From an uncultured Clostridia bacterium (GTDB lineage Bacteria > Bacillota > Clostridia > Christensenellales > Borkfalkiaceae), in NCBI GenBank assembly GCA_934249215.1, contig CAKQKN010000006.1, positions 1-60,804 on the forward strand: 60,804 nucleotides of DNA, in the 5' to 3' direction. Shown here in pieces: positions 1 to 9,753 of the stretch (position 1 is the first letter of the stretch; the number at the start of each line of letters is the position of its first letter). The notes under the pieces were generated by a model. It saw nothing but the letters and a program-made list of their open reading frames with translations. It ran no database searches and was not told the DNA's origin. The translations under genes were made by a program, and so were the position numbers.

Positions 1-326
1 CTCTCCCCGAAGGGGAAAGCTTAATTTTAGAAAATGCTCGATTTGCCCCACTCCGCTTACGCGCGGCGCGCCCCTTTTGTCGCGTTGCGACATTTCCCCC
101 GTTTGACGGGGGAATCACCCCGAAGGGGAAAGCTTAAATTTAGAAAATGCTCGATTTGTGCCACTCCGCTTACGCGCGGCGCGCCCCTTTTGTCGCGTTG
201 CGACATTTCCCCCGTTTGACGGGGGAATCGCTCCAAATTGGGGAAGGCGAAAGTTAGTAAATATGAGAAGTGCGGCTTCGCCCGGATTCCTCGAAAGCCC
301 GTCAAGGAAGCAAACTCGGAATGACG
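1..326 (+). repeat. Repeat cluster: A (partial), A, A, B
   Basis: Positions 1-20 are the 3' tail of a family A repeat cut by the window edge. Full family A copies lie at about 34-133 and 147-248, and a family B copy at 268-326. Family A contains the hairpins GTCGC-gtt-GCGAC and CCCCCG-tttga-CGGGGG and ends in CCGAAGGGGAAAGC. Family B begins GTGCGG, has a short GC-rich hairpin and ends CTCGGAATGACGG. Short reading frames through these repeats are not genes: the same DNA recurs between unrelated genes and is translated in several frames. Confidence 0.85.
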
Positions 327-775
327 GAAAAAGAAGTTGAGTGAAAAAATAAGGCTCGGGATGACGGGAGAGAATACAAACAAGTGGCAGGGCTCTGGAT
401 GCGGGGGAAATAGTTCAAGCGCGTAAGGAACAGAATGACGGGAAGGGTTGTTAAGTAAAACTTAATAGAGAAAATCGGTCAAGAGAAAAAAGATCGGGGG
501 ATGGAATAGAAGATTAAGGTGAGAGTTGGAAAAAACGTGGTGAATATGCGTGCAAAAATGGGCAAGTTAGTGTAAAATAGCCGTATGGAAAAACGTTGTG
601 AGGCTCATTCCTTATTATTATAACGGCGCGATTGAAAATCTTAACTAAAATTTAGCAATAATATATATAATATTGATATAAACTAATAAGGATTAAAGTT
701 TTTTTGGGTTTCGTTCGTCGTAGACTATATTTGCGGTGAGAACGTTGTACTAGTAAAAGATAGAAAAAACAACGA
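327..775. other. Gene-free, AT-rich intergenic stretch
   Basis: I see no credible coding frame, RNA gene or terminator here. The stretch turns AT-rich around 630-700 (runs such as aataatatatataatattg). It lies between two repeat clusters, so it may be degraded intergenic DNA. Confidence 0.5.
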
Positions 776-1324
776 ATGCGGCGCGGAGCGCCCGGAGCCC
801 TCGAAAGCCCGTCAAGGAAGCAAACTCGGAATGACGGGATTAGAGAAGTGCGGCGCGGGACTTTGCGGTTTGTGAAGTTAGATTATGATGGGAGTGCGGG
901 GCTACGCCCCTGGATCCCTCGGAAGTAGAGCAAGGAATCAGGGCTCGGGATGACGAGTTAGTTGATATTTGGCTGTCCGCATCCGTCAAATCTTCGCGCA
1001 ATCGCTCGATTTGCCACACTCCGCTTACGCGAGGCGCGCCCCTTTTGTCGCGTTGCGACATTTCCCCCGTTTGACGGGGGAATCGCTCCGAAGGGGAAAG
1101 CAGAAAATACGGAATTGTGCCGAATTGAGAAAGCGGAAAGTTGAAAATGTGAGAAATGCGGGGCTGACGCCCCTGGATCCCTCGGAAGTTGGGCAAGGAA
1201 GCAAGGCTCGGGATGACGAGTAAAAATAAGCAAGAACGTAAAAAAGATAGAAAATGTGAAGAGTGCGGGGCTGACGCCCCCGGATCCCTCGGAAGAAGGA
1301 CAAGGGAGTAAAGCTCGGGATGAC
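776..1324 (+). repeat. Repeat cluster: B, B, A, B, B
   Basis: Family B copies lie at about 776-838, 892-957, 1152-1220 and 1260-1324, with a family A copy at 980-1101. The A copy has the longer 5' end, starting CATCCGTCAAATCTTCGCG, which can pair CAAATC with GATTTG. The B copies carry either GGGGC/GCCCC or GGCGC-type first stems. All are in the same orientation. ftsH starts about 85 bp after the last copy. Confidence 0.85.
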
Positions 1325-1409
1325 AAGAAAAGGTAAACACTGCTCGGGATTGAAATAGAGTTAAAATAAAAATAGAGAATCAATAAGATTAAACCTTTAC
1401 GGAGGATAT

Positions 1410-3446
1410 ATGAAAAAGGCAACAAAAATGCTGGTTTATGTGATAGCTTTCCTCGTCGTCGGAATGCTCGTTGCATTGTATTTTTTCGGTGATACCGCAA
1501 AAGATATTTCGACTTCGGAATTCTATAAAGAAATGGGCGTTATCATCATAGACGAAAACAACGCCGGATCGATTTCCGATAACAAAATCAAAGTGAACGG
1601 CGTATCGCGCGATATAGTTTTCGACAACTCGAAAGCCAACGGAAAAAGATTCGTTATCATCGCAACCGGTACGGGCGACAGCGTTATTACAAAAATCGAA
1701 GTCAATACCTATAACCTTACAGCGTACAACTCGAAAAACGTCAGACTGTATAAGACGAGCTATGCTCGCGGCGATTTCGACGAAGAAATACTTATGGCTT
1801 TCCAAAGCCTTAACGGAAAAGTCGTCGATTATTCCGATCCAAACGCGGGATCGCTCTGGTCGTCGCTTATTATGCCGCTTATTACGATCGGCATAGGTAT
1901 ATTGATCATTTATATCTTTATGCGTCAGGCTCAAGGAGGGAACAAGAGCGCGATGGATTTCGGTAAGACGAAAGCTCGCGTTACCCAGAACATTAAGGTT
2001 CGTTTTTCCGACGTCGCGGGTGCGGAAGAAGAAAAACAAGAACTTCAGGAAGTCGTTGAGTTTTTGAAAAACCCCAAGAAATTCTCGGCTTTGGGCGCAA
2101 AAATCCCAAAGGGCGTTCTTCTCGTAGGGCCTCCGGGAACCGGTAAAACTCTGTTTGCAAAAGCGGTTGCAGGCGAAGCGAACGTGCCGTTCTTCTCCAT
2201 AAGCGGTTCCGACTTCGTCGAAATGTTCGTCGGTGTCGGTGCATCGCGCGTCAGAGATCTTTTTGCTATGGCTAAAAAAGCCATGCCGTGTATCGTCTTT
2301 ATCGACGAAATCGACGCGGTCGGCAGACAGAGAGGTGCGGGCCTTGGCGGCGGCAACGATGAAAGAGAACAAACTCTTAACCAGTTGCTCGTTCAGATGG
2401 ACGGTTTCGACAGCAACGAGGGTATTATCATTATGGCGGCGACCAACCGTTCGGATATTCTTGACCCCGCGCTTATGCGCCCCGGAAGATTCGACAGACA
2501 AATTTACGTCAATCTTCCCGACGTGAGAGGAAGAGAGGCTATCCTTAAAGTCCATTCGCGCAATAAACCTCTCGCGGCAAACGTCAATTTCAAGATTCTC
2601 GCACGTATGACGGCGGGATTCTCGGGAGCTGATCTTGCGAACCTCCTCAACGAATCGGCTATCCTTGCGGCGAGAGCTAACAGAACGGCTATCACCAACG
2701 AGGATTTGTACGAGGCGATCGAAAAGGTAATGATGGGACCGAAGAAAAACAGTCGTCTCGTTACCGAAACCGACAAGCGGATCACCGCGTACCACGAATC
2801 GGGGCACGCGATACTTGCGAAACTTCTTCCGAACTGCGACGAAGTACACGAAGTTACGATCATTCCGCGCGGAAACGCGGGCGGCTATACGCTTACTCGT
2901 CCCGAAAACGACAATCAGTATATGAGCAGAAAACAGTTGCTTGACAGGCTCGTTATGACGATGGGCGGAAGAGCAGCGGAAGAACTCGTAATCAAAGACT
3001 TCACGTCGGGAGCGAGCGGAGATATCAAGCAAGTTTCGAAGATCGCGAGAATGATGGTGACCGAACTCGGTATGAGCGATAAAGTCGGCCCCGTCAACTA
3101 CGGCAGCGACGATCAGATCTTTATCGGCCGCGATTATCAGACGAAAACGAGTTACAGCGAGGCACTTGCGAAGCTTATCGACGAAGAGGTCGAAGTTCTC
3201 GTCAAGGACGCGCACGAAAAAGCGCAACAGATGCTCGCGGAAAACAAGGATAAACTCGACACGATGGCAAGACTGCTCGTCGAGAGAGAAACCATTTATT
3301 CGGACGAAGTGAACATGCTCATGAACGGAAGCACGGTCGAAGAGATCATCGCGTTTATGGATAAGAACGCGGAAGAAATGAAAAAAGATCCTTTCCATCT
3401 CGGCGGTTCGAGTTCCGAAAACGGCGAAAACAGCGAGAACAAGTAA
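1410..3446 (+). CDS. ftsH: ATP-dependent zinc metalloprotease FtsH
   Basis: Membrane-anchored AAA+ protease that extracts and degrades membrane and short-lived cytoplasmic proteins. The 678-residue length is typical. A first membrane segment lies near residues 7-27 and a second near 150-172, with an extracytoplasmic domain between. Then come Walker A GPPGTGKT (240-247), Walker B IVFIDEIDA, the second region of homology (ATNRSDILDPALMRPGRFDRQ, partial) and the zinc motif HESGH (462-466). The tail is Glu/Asn/Ser rich. The start ATG follows a strong ACGGAGG site. parA follows after 15 bp, so the two may be cotranscribed. All catalytic motifs are intact. Confidence 0.97.
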   Translation: MKKATKMLVYVIAFLVVGMLVALYFFGDTAKDISTSEFYKEMGVIIIDENNAGSISDNKIKVNGVSRDIVFDNSKANGKRFVIIATGTGDSVITKIEVNTYNLTAYNSKNVRLYKTSYARGDFDEEILMAFQSLNGKVVDYSDPNAGSLWSSLIMPLITIGIGILIIYIFMRQAQGGNKSAMDFGKTKARVTQNIKVRFSDVAGAEEEKQELQEVVEFLKNPKKFSALGAKIPKGVLLVGPPGTGKTLFAKAVAGEANVPFFSISGSDFVEMFVGVGASRVRDLFAMAKKAMPCIVFIDEIDAVGRQRGAGLGGGNDEREQTLNQLLVQMDGFDSNEGIIIMAATNRSDILDPALMRPGRFDRQIYVNLPDVRGREAILKVHSRNKPLAANVNFKILARMTAGFSGADLANLLNESAILAARANRTAITNEDLYEAIEKVMMGPKKNSRLVTETDKRITAYHESGHAILAKLLPNCDEVHEVTIIPRGNAGGYTLTRPENDNQYMSRKQLLDRLVMTMGGRAAEELVIKDFTSGASGDIKQVSKIARMMVTELGMSDKVGPVNYGSDDQIFIGRDYQTKTSYSEALAKLIDEEVEVLVKDAHEKAQQMLAENKDKLDTMARLLVERETIYSDEVNMLMNGSTVEEIIAFMDKNAEEMKKDPFHLGGSSSENGENSENK

Positions 3447-3461
3447 CGGGAGAAGGGTGTG

Positions 3462-4232
3462 ATGGCAAAAATAATTTCTTTTTCCAATCAGAAGGGCGGA
3501 GTCGGCAAGACTTCCACTTGCGTCAATATGGCGGCAGCCGTTGCGATGAAAGGGAAAAAAGTTCTCCTCGCGGATATCGATCCGCAGGGGAACGCGACGA
3601 CCGGGCTCGGTTTTTCGAAAGGCGAACTCGAACGTTCGATTTACGACGTGCTCGTCGAAGAAATGCCCGTGAAAGACGCCGTTTTGAAAACGAGCATTGA
3701 AAATCTCGATATTCTGCCGTCAAATATCGATCTTGCGGGAGCCGAGGTCGAACTCGTCTATCTGCCGCAGAGAGAAAAACGGCTCGCCGCGGCGTTTCGC
3801 GATATTGCGGACGATTACGATTACGTGATGATCGATTGCCCGCCGTCGCTCGGACTTCTTACGATCAACGCGCTGTCGGCAAGCAACAGCATTATCATCC
3901 CCATTCAGAGCGAATATTACGCGATGGAGGGACTGAGCCAGCTCCTCAACACAGTCAAGCTCGTCAATAAGCACCTCAATCCCGAGCTTAAGATCGAGGG
4001 CGTCGTCGTTACGATGTACGACGGGCGGGCGCTGATTTCCAAACAGATTAACGCAGAAATACACAAGTTTTTCGGGAAACGGATGTTTGACACCGTGATC
4101 CCGAGAAATATCCGAATTTCCGAAGCACCGAGCCACGGGAAACCCGTTATGCTTCACGATCCCCGATCCTCGGGAGCGAAAGCGTATATCGCTCTTGCCG
4201 ACGAATTCATCTCAAGAGAAAATAAAAAATAA
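3462..4232 (+). CDS. parA: Chromosome-partitioning ATPase ParA (Soj)
   Basis: ParA-family ATPase that works with ParB in origin segregation and, in spore formers, regulates DnaA. 256 residues. Deviant Walker A KGGVGKT lies at residues 11-17 from this ATG, followed by DIDPQGNATTGLG and Walker B VMIDCPPSLGLL. A GTG three bases upstream is an alternative start; the ATG is preferred because GGGAGAAGG is then better spaced. parB follows 18 bp downstream, as is usual. Although parAB normally lies next to rsmG/mnmG, here it follows ftsH. Confidence 0.95.
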   Translation: MAKIISFSNQKGGVGKTSTCVNMAAAVAMKGKKVLLADIDPQGNATTGLGFSKGELERSIYDVLVEEMPVKDAVLKTSIENLDILPSNIDLAGAEVELVYLPQREKRLAAAFRDIADDYDYVMIDCPPSLGLLTINALSASNSIIIPIQSEYYAMEGLSQLLNTVKLVNKHLNPELKIEGVVVTMYDGRALISKQINAEIHKFFGKRMFDTVIPRNIRISEAPSHGKPVMLHDPRSSGAKAYIALADEFISRENKK

Positions 4233-4250
4233 CACGGGAGGAGGCTTCTG

Positions 4251-5168
4251 ATGAAGGTCAACAAAGGATTAGGCAAAGGGTTATCCGCACTTTTCGGCGA
4301 TACGAGCGAAGAATACAGCCGCTATACTTACGACAAAGAGAAAATGACGGAAGAACAAGCCAACGCCGTTTACGAGATCGAGCTCGATAAGATTTATCCC
4401 AATCCCAATCAGCCGAGAAAAGCTTTCGACGACGTTGCTTTGAGAGAACTGGCAGATTCGATTTCCGTGCACGGCGTGATCACGCCTATCGTATTGAATC
4501 GCGACGGCGACAGATATATGATTATCGCCGGCGAACGCCGCTTCCGCGCCAGCAAACTCGCGGGGAAAAAGACCATTCCCGCGATTATCCGCGACTATGA
4601 CGAAAGACAGGTCAAGGAAATCTCTCTTATCGAAAACTTGCAGAGAGAAGATCTCAATCCTATCGAAGCGGCGACGGCTATGCAACAGTTGATGCACGAT
4701 TACGATATGACGCAGGAAGAACTGTCCGGGCGTATCGGTAAAAGCCGCTCCGCAATCGCAAATACGATGCGACTTCTGACGCTTTCCGCGCCCGTTATCC
4801 GGCTCGTTGAAACCAACAAGTTGTCGGCGGGGCATGCGCGCGCGCTCGTTACGCTCCCCGGGGAAGTTCAGGCGGCGATCGCGGAAAAAGCGGTCAAGGA
4901 CAAGCTCTCGGTAAGAGATATCGAACAGGCGGTGCGCGATTATTACAATCCGCCCGAAGACAGCAAAAAAGCCAAGCGCGAAAAAATGCAGGCGCAGATG
5001 AGCGTCGAACTTAAGGACATGGTTTCGCGTATGCAACGCGATTTCGGGACTAAAGTAAGCGCGATCGGGAACGACAAGAAAGGTCGTATTTATATCGATT
5101 ATTACACACGCGACGACCTCGACAGAATCGTTGAGATTCTCGAACTTATCGAGGGGAGTAAGAACTGA
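4251..5168 (+). CDS. parB: ParB/Spo0J centromere-binding CTPase
   Basis: Binds parS sites and spreads as a CTP-dependent clamp to organise the origin region. 305 residues. The sequence contains the N-terminal KGLGKGLSALF motif that contacts ParA, the CTP-binding box GERRFRAS, the ENLQREDLNPIE segment and a central helix-turn-helix (TQEELSGRIGKSRSAIANTMRLL). The C-terminal dimerisation domain is present. The start follows GGGAGGAGG-like sequence. I found no convincing parS palindrome in the window. Confidence 0.95.
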   Translation: MKVNKGLGKGLSALFGDTSEEYSRYTYDKEKMTEEQANAVYEIELDKIYPNPNQPRKAFDDVALRELADSISVHGVITPIVLNRDGDRYMIIAGERRFRASKLAGKKTIPAIIRDYDERQVKEISLIENLQREDLNPIEAATAMQQLMHDYDMTQEELSGRIGKSRSAIANTMRLLTLSAPVIRLVETNKLSAGHARALVTLPGEVQAAIAEKAVKDKLSVRDIEQAVRDYYNPPEDSKKAKREKMQAQMSVELKDMVSRMQRDFGTKVSAIGNDKKGRIYIDYYTRDDLDRIVEILELIEGSKN

Positions 5169-5242
5169 CCGCAAGGCTGCATGGGGAGATGACCGGCACG
5201 TTTTTTGTCGGATGGTCCGCTTGGCAGCTAAAAAAATTTTCA

Positions 5243-5447
5243 GCGGCGCGGGGCGCCTGGATCCCTCGAAATGTCGTCAGGCGGGCAAGGCTCGGGATGA
5301 CGGGAGAGATTGTGACGGCGAGTGTTTAATTTGTTGTTGATCCTCTCTCGGCGCATACGCACCACTCCGCTTACGCGCGACGCGCCCCTTTTGTCGCGTT
5401 GCGACATTTCCCACGTTTGGCGGGGGAATCACTCCGAAGGGGAAAGC
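5243..5447 (+). repeat. Repeat pair B + A, ending at the next gene's start
   Basis: A family B copy (5243-5303, stem GGCGC/GCGCC, second stem ATCCC/GGGAT) is followed by a family A copy (5341-5447). The A copy has the CCTCTCTCGGCGCATACGC type of 5' end. Its terminal CCGAAGGGGAAAGC lies only 8 bp before the ATG of the M48-type gene, so the repeat end may act as its ribosome-binding site. Confidence 0.85.
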
Positions 5448-5454
5448 TTAAAAT

Positions 5455-7542
5455 ATGAATAACGAAAAAAACAAATTTGATAAGAAACTCCTTTTTAACG
5501 AGTTGTTTTCGTTTCTGATTGCCGCCGTTTTATGCGTCGGAAGTTGGCTCGTCGGGTACTTTTTCGTGCAGACGAATACGACACTCGTTGTCTTGGCGGT
5601 CGTCGGCGTGGTCGGACTTTTTATCTCCGCAATCGTAAACTTTTGGCTTTATCGGCGATTCGGGCATAACCTTTATAAGATGAACGTGAGGGAAGCCAAC
5701 GACTTTCTGAACGAGAAAAAAGCCGATATCGAAAGCAATTACGCGGAAGCCGAGAAAAACGTGGATAAGCATTTGCGCACGACTTTCGTTACGGCGGTCG
5801 TATATTTCGTCTTGTTTATCGTCGTTTCGTTCTTGCTGGGAGCCGCGGAACCGAAGTTTACCGATGACGACGGTGGAGTTTCGCTTTCCGTTTTGCCGCT
5901 GATTTGCCTTATTCAGCAAGGTATCGTGGCTTTTTTGACGGTGAATAGTCGGGATGACGGCGAATCGAGCGCGCCCGACGTCGACGAAAAAGATTTTCCG
6001 CTGATCGCGAGCGCCGTTAAGGAAAGCGCGAAACTCGCGAATATCGATATGCCGATCAGATTGGTTTTGTCTATGTCGGGCATAGGCGTTGCGGAAACTA
6101 AGAACGAACTCGTGATTTTTCTTAATCCCGTCGAGGTTGCGCTTCTCACGCGCGGCGAGTTGAAATCGGTAATGCTGCACGAATTTGCGCACTTTATCAA
6201 TTCGGACACGGCGCGCAGTCATAGATACGAGCGGTTCAATGCGAAAATCAGCGGTTCGCTGTCGCAGTTCGGGATCGTTGCTTTTCTCGGGATTCAAATT
6301 TCGCAGACGGTTTTTGCGACTGAACTTTATAACGTCGTTTCTTCGAGGAAACGGGAAAGCGACGCCGACGCGTTCGTGATCGAAAAAGGCGAGGCGCAAA
6401 ACTACGTGAACGCTACCGCGAAAGCCGCGCTGTATTCGCTTTATCGCGGTTACGAGTGGAAAGCGACTTCTTTCGACGTTTTTGCGGGCGACGAGCCGGT
6501 TTCCGATTTTACGCACAGAGATCTTGCGAATTTTAAAACCCAGTTTGAAGTTTACCGCGACAGGTGGTTTTTTACGCTCGAAAACGAGTTGCCGCAACGG
6601 GTGGACTCGCATCCGACGTTCGCGATGAGAAAAAAAGCGTGTGCGGTCGAAACGTTTGACGCGGAAACGGTCGAAACGGACGAAAAATATATCGCGGAGC
6701 AGGACAAATTGCTTTCGTTTGCTGATAAGGAAATTCACGATACTTACCCGCCGGACGTTTTTGCGCTCGACAAGCAATACGGTTACACCGCAAAAATCGA
6801 GCTTTTTAAAAAGTACGAAGCGGCAACCGGGGACGATCTTAAGCTGTATTTCGTGAGCGATAACGAAATTCTCGAAATCGCGCAGGCGTACATAGGCGTC
6901 GACGACCAAAAGGCGCTCGAAATTCTCGGTCGCGTGCTCGAAAATTCGAATATCAGTCTTGCTTACTTTTTAAAAGGGCTGATTTTGTCGCGCGAGTATG
7001 ACGACGGATGTATCGACGCGTTTAAAGCTGCCGCCAAAAATTCCGCGTTTTTCGAGGAATCGATGGAGCATATCGCCGTTTATGCACTGAAAACCGGAAA
7101 GCAGGAACTCATCGATACGTACAGAAAAAATATCGTCGACGATACGCAGAAAAATATCGATAACGACAAACTTACCGAAATCGTCGGGAAAAAACTTTCC
7201 GCGTCCGACGGCAACGAACTTTTGAAAAACGAGATCGTCGGCGCCGTGAAATCTTACTGGGGCGACGCGCTCCGTGCCGTTTATCTGGCGGAATATACAG
7301 CCGAGAACGGAGTTAACGGTAAATACGTTGCGCTTGAGGTCGATGCGCGCAAAAATAAGGACCTTAATTTTGAAAACGCGCATTCCGACACGCGCGATAT
7401 GTTATTCAGGTTGTGCGACGAAAAATCTAAATTCTATCTGTTCTATTTCGGTCCCGAGTTCAAAAGAATCAAGAAAACGCCAGGGGCGCTGATTTATCAG
7501 GCGGAAAAAAAGAGTGGCCGGAAGCGGAAATTTGGGAATTAA
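5455..7542 (+). CDS. M48-type membrane zinc metallopeptidase
   Basis: Probable Ste24/HtpX-like membrane peptidase. 695 residues, longer than HtpX (about 290). There are two N-terminal membrane segments (about residues 20-60), a further pair near 105-165, then the zinc motif HEFAH (242-246) and the downstream ExxxD-type ligand in ESDADAF (from 301). This pairing is characteristic of M48 peptidases. A long C-terminal part (about 420-695) looks helical and has no motif I recognise. The only Shine-Dalgarno-like sequence upstream is inside a dispersed family A repeat. The downstream phosphoesterase is close and codirectional. Substrate unknown. Confidence 0.75.
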   Translation: MNNEKNKFDKKLLFNELFSFLIAAVLCVGSWLVGYFFVQTNTTLVVLAVVGVVGLFISAIVNFWLYRRFGHNLYKMNVREANDFLNEKKADIESNYAEAEKNVDKHLRTTFVTAVVYFVLFIVVSFLLGAAEPKFTDDDGGVSLSVLPLICLIQQGIVAFLTVNSRDDGESSAPDVDEKDFPLIASAVKESAKLANIDMPIRLVLSMSGIGVAETKNELVIFLNPVEVALLTRGELKSVMLHEFAHFINSDTARSHRYERFNAKISGSLSQFGIVAFLGIQISQTVFATELYNVVSSRKRESDADAFVIEKGEAQNYVNATAKAALYSLYRGYEWKATSFDVFAGDEPVSDFTHRDLANFKTQFEVYRDRWFFTLENELPQRVDSHPTFAMRKKACAVETFDAETVETDEKYIAEQDKLLSFADKEIHDTYPPDVFALDKQYGYTAKIELFKKYEAATGDDLKLYFVSDNEILEIAQAYIGVDDQKALEILGRVLENSNISLAYFLKGLILSREYDDGCIDAFKAAAKNSAFFEESMEHIAVYALKTGKQELIDTYRKNIVDDTQKNIDNDKLTEIVGKKLSASDGNELLKNEIVGAVKSYWGDALRAVYLAEYTAENGVNGKYVALEVDARKNKDLNFENAHSDTRDMLFRLCDEKSKFYLFYFGPEFKRIKKTPGALIYQAEKKSGRKRKFGN

Positions 7543-7588
7543 GACAATTTAGGGAAGTTACTTCGGCTGAAACGGCCATGGGAATTTT

Positions 7589-8287
7589 ATGGAAATTTAT
7601 GCTATCAGCGATCTGCATATGTCGATCGCGAATCCGAAACCGATGAACGTTTTCGGTGCGTGCTGGGACGATTATCTCGAAAAAATCAGGGCGGATTGGC
7701 TCGATAAGGTCAAAATCGACGACGTCGTGTTGATCGCGGGCGATATCAGTTGGGCGATGACGCTCGACGATGCGCTTCCGGACTTGCAGTATTTTGAGGA
7801 TTTGCCGGGGAAAAAGATTTTTATCCGCGGTAATCACGATTATTGGTGGAAAAGCATTACGCGAATCCGCGAACGCGTGCCCGAAAACTGCTTTTTTCTG
7901 CAAAACGACGCCGTCAGGATCGAAAATTACGTGTTTTGCGGCTCGAGATCCTGGCTTGTCCCCGGTTCACCCGATTTCGGAGATTCGGATAAAAAACTGT
8001 ATTTAAGAGAACTCGAACGGCTTCGGCTTGCGTTTTTCAGAGCGAACGCACTTCGCGAAGAGGACGATAAACTCATTTGCATGACGCATTTCCCGCCGTT
8101 CAACGTAAGGCGCGAACCGAACGAAATCACCGCTTTGGCGGAAGAAAATCGCGCGGACGCCGTCGTTTACGGGCACTTGCACGGCAAGGACGCGCGCGCC
8201 GATAAGCTTCTTTTTAAAAACGGCGTCGCGTATTATCTTACTTCCTGCGACCTCGTGGGAAATAAGCTTGTCAAAATCGAGATTTAG
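7589..8287 (+). CDS. Calcineurin-like metallophosphoesterase
   Basis: Cytoplasmic binuclear-metal phosphoesterase of 232 residues. All family motifs are present in order: SDLH (7-10), GDISWAM, GNHDYWW, THFPPF and YGHLHG. The GNHDYWW form matches a family widespread in Firmicutes whose substrate is not established. It starts 46 bp after the M48 gene with only a weak ribosome-binding site, so cotranscription is likely. The annotation stands at the superfamily level. Confidence 0.85.
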   Translation: MEIYAISDLHMSIANPKPMNVFGACWDDYLEKIRADWLDKVKIDDVVLIAGDISWAMTLDDALPDLQYFEDLPGKKIFIRGNHDYWWKSITRIRERVPENCFFLQNDAVRIENYVFCGSRSWLVPGSPDFGDSDKKLYLRELERLRLAFFRANALREEDDKLICMTHFPPFNVRREPNEITALAEENRADAVVYGHLHGKDARADKLLFKNGVAYYLTSCDLVGNKLVKIEI

Positions 8288-8390
8288 AGTTTGTTTTGGA
8301 CACGTTTTGAATCTTTTTGAAAACGTTTTAAATAAGTTCGTCGCAGAAATGCGGCGAATCGAGATATATTATTGACGGGAGATACTTACT

Positions 8391-9692
8391 ATGGAAAGGA
8401 AGGAAGTTAATACGGAAACGAACGTCGAAGCGGTTTCGGAAGTCGAAAAAGTCGCGCCCGAAACGGGCGTTTTGGAAAAAAACGGGTCGAAAAAAGCTTC
8501 GGAAACGACTTCGGTAAAGAAGCCGGAAGCGACTTCGAAAAAGGATGATTTGGAAAAGGCTTCCGAGAAAAATGAAGAAAGCGGAAAAAGCCCGTTTTGG
8601 AAAACCGTGAAAAAACTTTGCAACAGGTGGTTTATCGAGGCGTTTTCGGGAATGGCGCAAGGTCTTTTCGTGACGCTGATCGCGGGAACGATTATTAAGA
8701 CGATCGGCTCCCAGATTTTCGGGAACACCGGCTTCGGAAATTTCCTCGTTCTGCTCAGCGGGTTCGCCTGCATCGCGACGGGCTGCGGAATCGGAGTCGG
8801 AATCGCGCACGGACTGAAGTCGAGCAAGCTCGTTATGTTTTCCGCGGCGGTTGCGGGGTTCCTCGGGGCTTACGCTAAAAACATTCTCGCGGGGGATACG
8901 CTCGCGGAAATCGCTGTTCTTCTCGGCAAAGGGCAGCCCGGAAATCCGATCAGCGCTTACGTTTGCTCGATCCTCGCGGTCGAGATCGGAGGGCTCGTTT
9001 CGGGCAAAACCAAACTTGACATTCTGCTCGTGCCGCTGACGTGTATTGCGTCCGCCGCGGTCGGGCTTTACGTTTCAATTCCTTTCATCTGGCTTATCGA
9101 ACAGATCGGGAACGGCATTAAAATCGCGACCGAAGCGACGCCGTTCTTTATGGGAATCATCATTGCCGTCGTTATGGGTATGCTGCTGACGCTTCCCACT
9201 TCGTCCGCCGCGATCTGGATCAGCATCGTGACGGGGTTCGGAAACAACGTCCCCGATTCCGTCTATCTTGCGGGGGGCGCCGCCGTCGTCGGATGCGCTT
9301 GCCATATGGTCGGGTTCGCCGTTATGAGTTACAGAGAAAACGGCTGGGGCGGACTTATTTCGCAAGGACTCGGGACGAGCATGCTTCAGATTCCGAACGT
9401 TATGCGCAAACCCATTCTTTTCGTGCCGCCCGTCGTTGCAAGTGCGATTGCGGGACCTCTCGCGACCTGCTTGTTCAAACTTCGCTGTGACGCGTCCGGC
9501 GGGGGCATGGGAACGAGCGGGCTCGTCGGAATTTTCGGGACGATCAACGCGTCGACCGGGGTTATCGAGCCGTGGATTATGTGGACGGGTATCATTCTTT
9601 TGATGTTCGTTCTGCCCGCCGTCGTCTGCTTCTTCCTTTCCGAGTTTATGCGCAAGAAAGGGCTTATCAAGGACGGCGATCTTAAAATTTAA
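8391..9692 (+). CDS. PTS EIIC-like membrane permease (PTS_EIIC_2 type)
   Basis: Polytopic membrane protein of 433 residues. The first 70 or so are charged, Glu/Lys/Ser rich and probably disordered in the cytoplasm. The rest has about eight to ten hydrophobic segments with glycine-rich stretches (FACIATGCGIGVGIAHGL, GMLLTLPTSSAAIW, CDASGGGMGTSGLVGI). This pattern matches the PTS_EIIC_2 family of stand-alone EIIC-like proteins. No EIIA, EIIB or regulator is encoded nearby, so sugar specificity and true PTS function are unknown. GGGAG upstream supports the start. Confidence 0.7.
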   Translation: MERKEVNTETNVEAVSEVEKVAPETGVLEKNGSKKASETTSVKKPEATSKKDDLEKASEKNEESGKSPFWKTVKKLCNRWFIEAFSGMAQGLFVTLIAGTIIKTIGSQIFGNTGFGNFLVLLSGFACIATGCGIGVGIAHGLKSSKLVMFSAAVAGFLGAYAKNILAGDTLAEIAVLLGKGQPGNPISAYVCSILAVEIGGLVSGKTKLDILLVPLTCIASAAVGLYVSIPFIWLIEQIGNGIKIATEATPFFMGIIIAVVMGMLLTLPTSSAAIWISIVTGFGNNVPDSVYLAGGAAVVGCACHMVGFAVMSYRENGWGGLISQGLGTSMLQIPNVMRKPILFVPPVVASAIAGPLATCLFKLRCDASGGGMGTSGLVGIFGTINASTGVIEPWIMWTGIILLMFVLPAVVCFFLSEFMRKKGLIKDGDLKI

Positions 9693-9753
9693 CAAAACAT
9701 TTAAAACGTCTTGCTTCCCTAAAAATATAAATATTAAGGTTTTGGTATGCTGA

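Noticed and set aside
1..1324. CRISPR array
   Set aside because: Repeats are 60-125 bp, irregularly spaced, of two kinds, and dispersed across the window. There are no uniform spacers and no cas genes.
840..1500. Overlapping frames of 84-180 codons within the first repeat block
   Set aside because: They are translations of repeats A and B. Similar peptides arise from every cluster in different frames, and none has a ribosome-binding site.
1389..3398. 669-codon frame on the minus strand opposite ftsH
   Set aside because: It mirrors ftsH, has no ribosome-binding site and reads as low-complexity basic/aromatic protein. Long antisense frames recur opposite most genes here because of the codon bias (few TTA, CTA and TCA codons).
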